64,000 nucleotides of DNA, from assembly GCA_949752735.1 (NCBI GenBank), contig OX457042.1, positions 24,744,800 through 24,808,799 of the forward strand. The letters are read 5' to 3'. Every line of letters begins with the position of its first letter. Position 1 is the stretch's first letter. A program made the position numbers and the translations under genes. This DNA is from Lumbricus terrestris. Its lineage: Eukaryota; Annelida; Clitellata; Crassiclitellata; Lumbricidae. This document shows, in pieces, positions 46,008 to 51,495 of the stretch. Under the pieces are notes generated by a model. It saw only the letters and a list, made by a program, of their open reading frames with translations, was not told the DNA's origin and made no database searches.

Positions 46008-47203
46008 TATATCTGTTGTTTGCTTGCACAGGGTGCTCGTGGTAAGCGAGGAAAGACGGGTATGAAAGGTGACAAGGGTGAACAGGTAAGATATAATATA
46101 ATATAAAATAATATAATATAATATATGATATGATATGATATGATATAATAAAATATAATATAATGTGATGTCGCTGATAAGGGTATAGGAATTTATGACC
46201 TTAAGAAACTAAAAGAAAAAGAGAGGGTATAAGACAACTTAAGACAAATCTTATGAGAACTTTCCTTTGGTTTGTTTAAATCAGAATAAGGGAAGAAAAG
46301 ATCAACTTACTCACTCGAGTAATTTATTCTCTACCTTGCAAAGTGCCAGCAGCCAACCAAGGCTAATACGTCTAATAAACTGGTCCTTTTGTATTCCGTT
46401 TAAGTAGGCTAGAATGCATGCAATGGGTGTAGGCCTATAGGCCTAATTATGTTATGTGTGTGTCCGCTTATCAGATGCAGTAGACTAGCATAGTAGAGGC
46501 TATCAGAGGCGATTCGAGGGGGGCAAGATCGAAAATGTTGGTCCCCTCGAAAATTTCTGTATCCGCTCTTGAAGGCTATAGCCTACACGTTTAGGTCTAC
46601 TTATCCCAAGCGTAGCCTACATGCAGCTCATTATCTGCTGAAAACTTTGAGTAACCGATCCTTCCATAATTCTAAATCTCCAGACATTTTTGGGATTGTG
46701 GAAGATTTTAGTCAAACATTGGTTTACTCCTGTAAGCCTATACTTAGTTATTATTTTCATTTCTCAGTTTGTTATTTATGCATTCTAACGTATTATGCAT
46801 CCAAATAATTGAAGCAACAAAGAAGATTTTTTATCTGTTTTATATTTATTCAATTGCATTTCTTTATTCTATTCATTGGTTTGTCTATTTAGTTATGCTG
46901 TATATTTTATGTACTGTATGAGAAATAACCCCCCGCAATACTGATATTTGGAATAATGCAAACGAAAAAGTCATTAGAACAATTTTTGAATGAATCAAAT
47001 GCATATACTCTATCAAACAATAGCTGATTATTATATCAATGTATGGATCAATAATAAAATTATTAAAAGTTCCCTTGAGTGTAATGACCTTGTGTTGACC
47101 GCAGGGTATTCCTGGATTGGACGCTCCATGTCCGGTGGGTCCAGATGGATTACCACTTCCCGGCTGCGGTTGGAAGCTTCCGGTTCACGATGTAAACAGC
47201 TGA
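11307..47203 (+). CDS. Transmembrane (MACIT) collagen, type XIII/XXIII/XXV-like, complete
   Basis: Exons: 11307-11594, 14977-15049, 24863-24924, 26219-26290, 28249-28284, 31122-31157, 33868-33930, 35436-35498, 36375-36404, 37854-38075, 38790-38852, 39105-39185, 40251-40289, 41578-41610, 42041-42076, 42604-42639, 43066-43110, 43270-43332, 44023-44094, 44668-44685, 45247-45282, 46032-46085, 47105-47203. The frame holds throughout: 539 residues. Domains: His-rich cytoplasmic head 1-42, membrane segment about 43-62 (no signal peptide, type II), coiled coil about 66-103, Cys116/Cys118 in DCSCPPG, COL1 to 146, NC2 147-159, COL2 160-196, NC3 197-241, COL3 242-511 with short breaks, C-terminal NC4 with LDAPC and LPGC cysteines. 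The last motif is diagnostic for the XIII/XXIII/XXV group; length equals human XXIII, but one-to-one orthology cannot be told. Most exons start with a Gly codon; intron 8 is GC-AG. These collagens form cell-surface homotrimers in cell-matrix adhesion and may be shed. Confidence 0.93.
11632..11865 (+). repeat. Degenerate tandem repeat in MACIT intron 1
   Basis: Repeated 'ggagaaatgcgaata' and 'gaaaattaatgcgaatatga' units of about 14-18 bp, starting 40 bp after the exon 1 donor. The copies have diverged. Confidence 0.8.
12105..13507 (-). mobile_element. Tc1/mariner-like transposon with ~200-bp inverted repeats, decayed
   Basis: The ends are CAGGGTGGCTCAAAAAAAAA and its complement. Inverted repeats extend about 200 bp (to about 12305 and from about 13310). 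Both sides are TA (12103-12104, 13508-13509), the Tc1/mariner target. A minus-strand transposase remnant is visible: [12 protein letters not shown] (catalytic Asp near 12706), then in another frame [14 protein letters not shown] (catalytic Asp near 12600), about 35 residues apart as in DD34-37 enzymes, ending at a stop near 12433. Frameshifts and stops make it inactive. Confidence 0.88.
13693..13910 (-). mobile_element. tRNA-derived SINE, copy 3 (family A)
   Basis: Reverse-strand copy ending in 'accacaccaccgcgcccca' (the 5' A-box end) and beginning with the tail complement 'tgtatgtgcacttgttata'. The B-box complement 'ggtggattcgaacctgcaac' is intact. Confidence 0.88.
14268..14510. repeat. Dispersed direct repeat, copy 1
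   Basis: About 240 bp sharing clear similarity with 15398-15610: 'cttcagtgtactaata', 'gttgatcgtatg', 'taagtggaatctg' and 'aaaatgcatgctttt'. It includes 'tcctggggcgcca' twice. The family is unknown. Confidence 0.7.
14576..14760 (-). repeat. Repeat family B copy
   Basis: Complement of the family B stretch: 'taaagcgccactcgaaagcc', 'ggcttattcacgagcgct', then 'agtagtccacggtgatccgg'. Confidence 0.7.
14977..15049 (+). CDS. MACIT exon 2: end of coiled coil and DCSCPPG
   Basis: Acceptor TTTTCTATAACTTTCAG; codes [18 protein letters not shown] then DCSCPPG, and ends in phase 1 (G|GT). It joins exon 3 (24863), giving [13 protein letters not shown] Cys pair just before the first Gly-X-Y triplets is found in vertebrate MACITs. 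The long flanking introns mean it would be easily missed. Confidence 0.85.
15398..15610. repeat. Dispersed direct repeat, copy 2
   Basis: Partner of 14268-14510. The TIR element that follows starts at its right end. Confidence 0.7.
15611..16015. mobile_element. Inverted-repeat element rich in 'agtctcccccgg'
   Basis: The ends are GGCTGGTGTCGC and the complement of GGCCGGTGTCACG. The interior has many copies of 'aaagtctccccc' and 'ggggagactt' on both strands. No coding frame. No target duplication was found. Confidence 0.5.
16016..17489. other. MACIT intron 2, no gene seen
   Basis: Holds a (TATTG)n run at about 16207-16250 and an A+T palindromic stretch 'taattaattaaattaatta' at about 17100. 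Nothing coding is recognised. Confidence 0.5.
17490..17855. repeat. Degenerate minisatellite 'gtaggcagaatgaa'
   Basis: About 20 imperfect units of 14-20 bp with variants 'ggcagaatgaagta' and 'ggcaggatagagtt'. The minus frame reads as [15 protein letters not shown] repeats and is not a gene. Confidence 0.85.
17856..20307. other. MACIT intron 2, no gene seen
   Basis: Contains an AAT/AGT trinucleotide tract at about 18612-18700 and a short (TA)n run at 20187-20214. The region 19560-19860 is less A+T-rich but yields no recognisable exon. Confidence 0.45.
20308..20511 (-). mobile_element. tRNA-derived SINE, copy 4 (family A)
   Basis: Reverse-strand copy running from 'tatagcgctgcttcaagc' to 'cactaccgcgcctta'. 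More diverged than the others. Confidence 0.8.
20512..21409. other. MACIT intron 2, A+T and (GT) simple repeats
   Basis: (TA)-rich tracts at about 21014-21140 and a (TG)n run at 21147-21170. No gene seen. Confidence 0.5.
21418..21565. repeat. Inverted arrays of a 12-bp unit GGCGAAACAATA
   Basis: About six direct units on one side are followed by about five units of the complement TATTGTTTCGCC, with a centre at 21488-21491. The whole can fold on itself. One further unit lies beyond the transposon at about 22888. Confidence 0.85.
21583..22882. mobile_element. hAT-like DNA transposon, non-autonomous, 1.3 kb
   Basis: Terminal inverted repeats CAGTGCTGTCCAAC at both ends, with subterminal 'gcggcccgc' motifs. 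The flanking 8-bp direct repeats are CATTAGGT (21575-21582) and CATTAGGC (22883-22890). End sequence and duplication length fit hAT. No transposase frame is left. A non-LTR fragment sits inside. Confidence 0.85.
22010..22290 (+). mobile_element. Non-LTR retrotransposon 3' end (L2/CR1-like) with (ATT)n tail
   Basis: The frame from about 22034 reads [20 protein letters not shown] and [20 protein letters not shown], then a stop. This is the typical last segment of L2/CR1-type ORF2. It is followed by a short 3' region and (TTA)n at 22227-22290. Nearly identical to 35882-36092; both are 5'-truncated. Confidence 0.85.
22891..24778. other. MACIT intron 2, no gene seen
   Basis: A (CTT)n run at 24268-24296 and several 'gggttcca' motifs at 24410-24500. 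No further collagen exon was found here. Confidence 0.45.
24779..24852. repeat. (AT)n tract abutting the exon 3 acceptor
   Basis: Alternating AT in several runs ending 10 bp before the acceptor AG at 24861-24862 of MACIT exon 3. Confidence 0.9.
25683..25768 (+). mobile_element. Non-LTR retrotransposon 3' tail
   Basis: 'gtcgggagcgcttctgagta' and 'aaaaagcgctttataaatt' are followed by (GAAT)n, the same ending as the copies at 38520 and 61930. Confidence 0.6.
26056..26099. repeat. (AAAT)n microsatellite
   Basis: About eleven AAAT/TAAA units in MACIT intron 3, 120 bp before exon 4. Confidence 0.95.
26568..26800 (+). mobile_element. tRNA-derived SINE, copy 5 (family A)
   Basis: Starts 'ggggcgcggtggttt', has an internal extra segment, then 'ggctcgaatccacctcaagc' and 'gcttcggcgtgaaactcca'. 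It lies in MACIT intron 4. Confidence 0.85.
26915..27070. repeat. (TCA/TCG)n trinucleotide tract
   Basis: 'tcatcgtc' type repeats ending in a purer (ATC)n run at 27024-27068. Confidence 0.8.
27238..27303 (+). repeat. tRNA-like fragment
   Basis: 'ggtatccgaatggttagacc', a possible anticodon loop 'ctgtaaa' and a B-box-like 'ggttcgagtatcc' occur in tRNA order. The acceptor stem does not pair convincingly, so I read it as a tRNA pseudogene or SINE head rather than a functional tRNA. Confidence 0.3.
27495..27550 (+). repeat. Repeat family B fragment
   Basis: 'gaataagctggcgccctgcg' followed by 'cttggctttcgcgtgtcgc'. Confidence 0.5.
27667..28161. mobile_element. 495-bp hAT-like MITE with perfect 8-bp duplication
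   Basis: The ends are CAGGGGCGGATCCAGG and the complement of CAAGGGCGGATACAGG. The target duplication GACCTGTT is perfect at 27659-27666 and 28162-28169. The interior is rich in 'ggccccccc' and holds three tandem units of about 65 bp around 'cccggaaaattggtcgatga' (27880-28088). A solo right end of this family is at about 46540-46575. Confidence 0.9.
28990..30559 (+). pseudogene. Decayed transposon-type protein, unassigned multi-copy family
   Basis: Plus-strand coding remnants in order: [13 protein letters not shown] (29050), DDCYFC (29099), [18 protein letters not shown] (29170), [20 protein letters not shown] (29525-), [12 protein letters not shown] (29618), [17 protein letters not shown] (shifted frame, 29879-), [20 protein letters not shown] (shifted frame, 30138-), [16 protein letters not shown] and [20 protein letters not shown] to a stop at 30559. 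From memory, this set is a highly repeated uncharacterised protein in many invertebrate genomes, which suggests a transposase; no superfamily is assigned. At least three frame breaks plus an inverted duplication disable it. It sits in MACIT intron 5 in sense orientation. Confidence 0.7.
29462..29523. repeat. Perfect palindrome, 29-bp arms, 4-nt loop
   Basis: The left arm 29462-29490 is the exact reverse complement of 29495-29523. The right arm is native coding sequence of the transposon protein ([14 protein letters not shown] continues in frame), so the left arm is an inverted copy that replaced original sequence. Confidence 0.95.
31191..31305 (+). repeat. (ATAC)n microsatellite, left part
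   Basis: ATAC units starting 34 bp after MACIT exon 6. The array resumes at 33482 beyond an inserted transposon. Confidence 0.93.
31557..31916 (-). mobile_element. tRNA-derived SINE, copy 6 (family A), split by a MITE
   Basis: From 'gcttgtttgtatgtgcacat' to 'accaccgcgcccca', reverse orientation; interrupted at 31746-31902. Confidence 0.88.
31746..31902. mobile_element. 157-bp MITE inside the SINE
   Basis: The ends CATGGGCGGAGTTT and AACTCCGCCCATG are inverted. The 8-bp duplication ACCACCGC lies on both sides (31738-31745, 31903-31910), which proves insertion into the SINE. The interior has 'gccccccc' runs. hAT-like by duplication length. Confidence 0.9.
33482..33560 (+). repeat. (ATAC)n right part grading into (ACGT)n
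   Basis: ATAC units change to 'gtacgtacgtacgtgcgtac', a self-complementary tract. Confidence 0.85.
34570..34662 (-). repeat. Repeat family B copy
   Basis: 'tttctaaagcgccactcgaa' followed by 'agcgcggggcaccagcttat'. The rest of 33931-35130 (MACIT intron 7) shows no other recognised element. Confidence 0.7.
35138..35270 (+). repeat. (AATC)n / (ATCG) microsatellite
   Basis: Imperfect AATC units with GATC and AGTC variants, 165 bp before MACIT exon 8. Confidence 0.92.
35499..35500 (+). other. GC donor of MACIT intron 8 (GC-AG intron)
   Basis: Exon 8 (35436-35498, 21 codons) ends ATGAAG|GCAAGT, a perfect match to the GC-type donor consensus. The intron ends TTTTCCAG at 36374. The reading frame needs this junction. 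Confidence 0.8.
35820..36097 (+). mobile_element. Non-LTR retrotransposon 3' end (L2/CR1-like), second copy
   Basis: [18 protein letters not shown] and [20 protein letters not shown] end at the same stop as the 22.0-kb copy. The 3' region 'gcggtatggccgcgttacgg' and (TTA)n are shared. Confidence 0.85.
36098..36230 (+). repeat. (TCCG)n / (TCCA)n microsatellite
   Basis: About 23 TCCG units flanked by TCCA units. It directly follows the (TTA)n tail of the retrotransposon. Confidence 0.95.
36612..36884. repeat. Two (AAT)n arrays
   Basis: 36618-36692 and 36763-36884, separated by about 70 bp of unique sequence, with CAA/GAC triplets upstream. Confidence 0.95.
36885..37440 (+). pseudogene. Non-LTR retrotransposon C-terminal domain (zinc knuckle + PD..D), broken
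   Basis: Plus strand: [16 protein letters not shown] (C..H..H knuckle), [30 protein letters not shown], then a frameshift at about 37065 to [20 protein letters not shown], an in-frame TAG at 37204-37206, and [20 protein letters not shown] to a stop near 37440. RPDG...WDVT looks like the PD-(D/E)XK core of restriction-like endonucleases of some non-LTR elements, which is an inference. Lies in MACIT intron 9. Confidence 0.7.
37854..38075 (+). CDS. MACIT exon 10: 222-bp start of COL3
   Basis: Seventy-four codons of Gly-X-Y starting [16 protein letters not shown]. One break occurs at GDIRSGLPG (two residues too few). It is by far the longest collagenous exon of this gene and may represent fused ancestral exons. 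Confidence 0.95.
38280..38590 (+). mobile_element. Non-LTR retrotransposon 3' end
   Basis: After a (CTT)n tract (38288-38314), plus-frame [28 protein letters not shown], and [20 protein letters not shown]. Then the family ending 'cttgaagaagcgctatgtaa' and (AAAT)n. Confidence 0.8.
38885..38956 (+). repeat. (ACAG)n / (GCAG) microsatellite
   Basis: Starts about 30 bp after the exon 11 donor. Confidence 0.93.
39415..39540 (+). mobile_element. Non-LTR retrotransposon reverse transcriptase tail
   Basis: Frame from 39432 reads [19 protein letters not shown] then [15 protein letters not shown] and a stop, the usual end of such reverse transcriptases. Only this end is present. Confidence 0.6.
40490..40582 (-). 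repeat. tRNA-like SINE head
   Basis: The minus strand reads 'agggagtccggtggttccat' ... 'gagttcgattcccgaagtcc'; the B-box is perfect. No pairing acceptor stem is evident, so a functional tRNA is unlikely. Confidence 0.4.
40982..41170 (+). mobile_element. tRNA-derived SINE, copy 7 (family A)
   Basis: The cleanest copy: 'ggggcgcggtggtgtagtgg' at the 5' end, 'ggttcgaatccacctcaagt', and 'gaaggggcgctataacaagt' with 'gcacatacataa' at the 3' end. A small internal deletion follows 'gggcaagtc'. Confidence 0.92.
42098..42235 (+). repeat. Minisatellite 'aatgataattttaatgaa'
   Basis: About eight units of 16-18 bp starting 22 bp after MACIT exon 15. Confidence 0.88.
42255..42335 (-). repeat. Repeat family B fragment
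   Basis: 'aagtcgtaaacttcgcattt' and 'caaggcaccaacttattcac'. Another scrap 'caccagcttattcacgagc' is at 42540. Confidence 0.5.
44668..44685 (+). CDS. MACIT exon 20: 18-bp microexon
   Basis: CATTGTAG|GGATCTGTGGGACCAATG|GTAAGTAAG codes GSVGPM. Both splice sites are strong and it keeps the Gly-X-Y phase with exons 19 and 21. Confidence 0.8.
45504..45586. repeat. Near-perfect palindrome, 41-bp arms, 1-nt centre
   Basis: Left arm 45504-45544 and right arm 45546-45586 differ at a single position. A third, direct partial copy of the motif follows at about 45596-45630. It lies in MACIT intron 21. Confidence 0.93.
45967..46010. repeat. (AT)n tract near the exon 22 acceptor
   Basis: Alternating AT ending about 20 bp before the acceptor of exon 22 at 46030-46031. 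A degenerate (ATAAT)n tract follows the same exon at 46086-46162. Confidence 0.92.
46497..46575. mobile_element. Fragment of the 27.7-kb MITE family
   Basis: 'cccctcgaaaatttctgtat' then 'ccgctcttga' matches the right end of 27667-28161. Confidence 0.6.
47105..47203 (+). CDS. MACIT exon 23: C-terminal NC4 and stop
   Basis: Codes [20 protein letters not shown] then [12 protein letters not shown] and TGA. LDAPCP.GPDGLP..GC is the hallmark C-terminus of types XIII, XXIII and XXV. Vertebrate chains end within about three residues of the last Cys; here 11 residues follow it. Confidence 0.95.
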   Translation, partial: GIPGLDAPCPVGPDGLPLPGCGWKLPVHDVNS

Positions 47204-49032
47204 TTATTCAATCGATTCTAATTCATTGTCATAATATTATTCATTGTCATCATCGTCGTAGTCAGCATCGTCATCATTCATCATTGTCATCATAATTGTC
47301 ATAATCGATAGCATAATAATTATAGTAATATTGATAATCAACAACAACGATATCATCATCAGCAACACAATGATGTTTGAGACATATCTTTGAAGTGTAC
47401 AATTTACATCTGTTGACAGTAACTGTTGTTTAGTACGATTTCTCTCGTCCAGTCTCTAACGTTGAAGCGCGTCGGGCTCTTTACCAATTGCTAGGGTGGC
47501 AACTCATAGTTCCACGAGCTCGCTTAGCTGCCAGGCAATGCCGCGCTTTCTCGATAGAAGAGCCATCCATCTGGAATGACCTCGCTTCAAAGCTGTGCTT
47601 TTTGCATCTGACCAATTTTCTTTTGCTGTTGTTGGGCTGGTAGCGCTACTGAGTGGGTTTCTTGAAGGAGCGGTATTCAAGTCCATGAATAACTGAACTA
47701 TACTGTTTTAGCAACATTAGTGTCTAAAAACGTTGTCTGTTGGGAAATTGATTTGTTTATATCATCGTTATTGCAGCCTTAGTCTGAAGAGATACAGCGA
47801 CACCATGCGGTCTTAACATATAAACGCATGTTGACCACCATAGATCACTGCAAAAGAGACTGTTGTCATTAATCGAGTATCGTTGCTAAGCCAACGCTGT
47901 GTAATGTGTGCATGCCTTGAGGTGACAATGAAGGCAATCATGGTGCTAATCACTTGGAAGACTGAAGTTGATAAATCTAATCGTGGTTCGCAGCTCAAGG
48001 GAGGATCTCAGAGGCTGGATGGGATGGCAAACGATGAAATGCAGTTCGCAGTTGGAGAAACTGGTTGTTTGTTACCCTTAATCGAAAGACGTTCTTCTCT
48101 ACGGGAGATTTCGTTCTTGGTGCAAACTTGTACTTATCATTAGCTGTGCGTTTTCTTGTAAAGACATCTCGCAAAAAACCGCTTGGCTTGAAGGTTTCAC
48201 TCAGTAATGTAAACGTGTTCTTAGAGATGGTTTTCTTTTTAGCTGAGAGACTAAGTTCAAAGACCCACGATTAGTTTAAGCTATATGTTTCTAAAAGGTC
48301 TCGCAACTGTTTAGCTGGAAATTTCTCTTACAGAGCCGCGGACTAACTAATTGCTGTTTTGTTTAATATAGATACCTTACAACTGATTCGACCTAACAGA
48401 TTTTCTTGTACGAGTATTTTTCAGCTACTAGACTAGTTTTCTTTTAGAAACCTAGTTGCTTTCTTGCGTGAAGTTTTGTGTAGGCTACTCGCACAGATCA
48501 GAGCTGCTTCAAGTGCGTGTTCGCTTTCCAAGAGACATCGCATTCAATCGAGCGAACTTAGCTTTTTAAAAAATTCTGATGTGCTACACTTCGGATTTCT
48601 TTATTGTTCACACTCGAGGCGAAGTTCTTCAGAGACGCTTATCCACAGAAAAACGTTGGAAGTATAGGCTGATGAAGACTGAATCAAGTAGCATGAATGT
48701 GATATTTGTTTAGCAAAAACAACATCTGAATTGGTATAACGTATAAAGTTTATAAACCTACAGCTCTGCCAATTTCATCAGGCGTGAAAATACAAGCATT
48801 ATTGAGGCTATGAGCATGTTGCCCGCAGAAATTGGTGAGTTCCGCAATAAGAACAGTGCTTCTAAAAACCAAACAAAGTACAAGTATATTAAACTGTTGC
48901 CTAAACGCCAAAAATGTTAAATAAAATTATAAAACATATATTTATGTGTTTAAACATACTTACAACAGAACATCGAAGGCGCTTAGTAATTGGGAGTGAA
49001 AGACTTGATAATAATAATAATAATGATGATAA
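47204..49032. other. Intergenic between the two collagens, left half
   Basis: (TCA) triplets at 47215-47300. A non-LTR tail is annotated separately. AATAAA at 48920-48925 is one possible poly(A) signal of the MACIT gene, but it is far from the stop and unproven. Confidence 0.35.
47455..47690 (+). mobile_element. Non-LTR retrotransposon 3' end, decayed
   Basis: Plus frame ARLAARQCRAFSIEEPSIWN then DLASKLCFLHLTNFL; ending 'cttgaaggagcggtattcaa'. Same family layout as 61515-62010. Confidence 0.65.
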
Positions 49033-49327
49033 TCATGGGCGCCCGCACATAGGGGCAAGGGGGCACTTGCCCCCGGGCAAGGGGGGGCACTTGCCCCCCC
49101 TTGGAAAATTGACACCTATTTTTTAATTACTACTTTTGGGGTTAAAGAAATTTCTGTCCATTGAAATACTAATGTTGCGAATGATACACTTCAGTAAAAG
49201 TCTCAAATTTAAATATAGAAATCTCTCTAGAAACTAAAAAGCTCTTAATTTTCTGCCTTGCATTTTTTCAAGCTCTTGCTGAAAATGGTAACAAAAACTT
49301 GTAACCCTCCTGCAGGTGCCCATTCAA
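49033..49327. mobile_element. hAT-like MITE with 'cttgccccc' subterminal motifs
   Basis: The ends ATGGGCGCCCGCA and TGCAGGTGCCCAT are inverted. 'ggggcacttgcccccc' palindromic motifs lie near the left end. The target duplication is not clear. Confidence 0.6.
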
Positions 49328-49351
49328 ATAGTATTCCTATCGATTAAGGCC

Positions 49352-49502
49352 TAGTGATAATAATAATAATAACAATAATGATAATAATGATAATGATCAT
49401 AATAATAATAATGATGATGATGATAATGATAATAATAATAACAATAGTAATAATGATGATGATGATAATAATTAAAATAATAGTTATTATTATAATAATA
49501 AT
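49352..49502. repeat. (AAT)/(ATG) trinucleotide tract
   Basis: Mixed AAT, GAT and ATG triplets. Open frames rich in Ile, Met or Tyr here are artefacts. Confidence 0.9.
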
Positions 49503-50333
49503 TCCTTCTGCGAAGACTAGCCGTTGCAATTGTTAGCTTTTGAAACAAGCTTATTCTAATTTAAATATAGGTTATTAGAATTTCGTCAATGTCTGAGCAT
49601 GATTTATAACAGTAGGCCTATACTATGTAACTGGGCCTACTCTAAGCAACGAGTTTTAATATCACGTTTTTTGAACTCTTGTTTATCTTTGAAGAATAAT
49701 AATTATGCTTTCTGAAATCGTTGTTTTCAAAAGTGCATAGGTCCTAGCAAAAGTAACACCTACTTGTATAAAAATTAAATTAATACAGACATTTTCTAGT
49801 ATATCAAATGACTAACAACAGCAAAAGTTTACGAAAAGAAATTAATTAATTCGCAGAAATAAGTAATACGATACAGTTAGAAATAATTTTGTCGACAATA
49901 ATGCCTCGTGTAGGCCTATAACAATATTGCCGAGTTATTCGATATAGCCTGTAAATATTTCTCTATAAACGCAGATAAAATGCCGTAGCCTATATACCGT
50001 ACAGAAAACAATTTTATTAGAAAACTGGCAGTGAATGAGAAACGATCCTGCAAGCAGTTCAACATTAAAAGTTTGCTAACTATTATTTCACTATATTGTA
50101 TATACATTATGCTCTGCTCTGCTGCCACATGCAAACAACTAAAAAACTAGAAACGGTTTCGAAAAAATAAATGCACCACTCTGTTTACCACACTGTACAA
50201 ACCACACCTAGGCCCATACATGTATCTAAACTGCTATTAGTGCTAAAATACAACTCTTGTTAAAACTCAATTATGGTGAACTACTGACCAATATGTGCCA
50301 TACCTGCGAGAAGAGCAACCTGAACGGTTGAAC

Positions 50334-51010
50334 CAGTGCTTAATCTAGACGTCTTTGGGGGGGGGAGGAGTTCCCCAAGAATGGGAACCCCCAGAAAATG
50401 GCGAGGTGCTGCACACAGGGCTGTACTGGGAAATTTTGAGGCGATTACACACTGCGGAAAACATTCATCACGCCGTAAAAACGATCTAATTTCAGATTTT
50501 TTCTGATAAAATCGCGATCTTATCCTGTTTTCTGCACGTCATTTTATTTCTATGAACCTTTTTCATTTCGTCTTTGTGAGGTAAGTATACGCTGTTTACC
50601 CGCCTATACCCTCGTTTTCGGAACTACATGTAGGCCTATACCTAGGTCTAGACGATTCAAAAAGTTTCGTGCGGTGAGTACACACCGCATACCCGCGAGT
50701 ATACACCATAGGGTACATCCCTGGTTGCACACATGTAGGCCTACATACGTAGCATTTCCACCCATAGTAAGTGTATGTGCAGCATTCCCCGCCCCAGAAA
50801 AATTCGACAGATGTATGCAAGTGAAGTTTTCCCGTGAGTAGGCCTAGAAGAATTTGAATGCGAAGCGTTTTACTAAAAAAAGTGCTATAAAAATTTCCGA
50901 TCAAAGAGTGTCGTCGGTTTTTGGCTAAGCTGACCGGGTTTGCCGTCCGCCCAAAGCGGTCATCCCCCAAAAGCCCAAACCCCCAAAGCAGGGGACTAGA
51001 TTAAACACTG
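50334..51010. mobile_element. Inverted-repeat (hAT-like) element, 677 bp
   Basis: The left end CAGTGCTTAATCTAG pairs with the right end CTAGATTAAACACTG. Subterminal G-runs occur on both sides. No duplication was confirmed. It lies between the collagen genes, 3' of the collagen IV stop. Confidence 0.65.
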
Positions 51011-51237
51011 CGTGACACCTGTAGTTAACACCAATTAGCTACTTCTTCTACATGTAGGCCTACACTTTGTACAGTACAGTCTATCACTACGTTTCAATGG
51101 AAACAGGGCCACTATAAATTAAATATCCAGCCTTACGATGAAGCCCAGCGTTCTATCATCAATCGAATATTATCTGAGAGAGAGAGATCCAGAGAGCAGC
51201 TCTGGCTGTCGATATTTCCGACACGTCGGTCATCCTC

Positions 51238-51495
51238 CTAAGGTCCTTTATATATGCAGACCTTGCACCGTCCCACACGATCGAGTAGGTTCCCCGCCTT
51301 CAGCGTATCCGCCGTCACGCTTGGCTGGAAGTGACCCTCGCCGACAACGGAGACGAGCCAGTAGCTGAACTTGTCGTAGAAGAAGTGGCACTGACCTCGA
51401 CTGTTGCACTCGATGTAGGTGTTTGGCTGGAAGGTCTCGAGGCAGCTGCCGGAGCTGGCCAACTGCTGGCCACCGGCCATGGCTCCTACTGCGTG
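51238..51495 (-). CDS. Collagen IV last exon: second half of NC1
   Basis: Starts [18 protein letters not shown] after GGTCGCAG and ends [11 protein letters not shown]. It carries five of the six Cys of the second C4 repeat (SC, EC, QC, RC, VC); [13 protein letters not shown] and KFSYWL are diagnostic. Confidence 0.95.
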   Translation of the reverse strand, partial: HAVGAMAGGQQLASSGSCLETFQPNTYIECNSRGQCHFFYDKFSYWLVSVVGEGHFQPSVTADTLKAGNLLDRVGRCKVCIYKGP

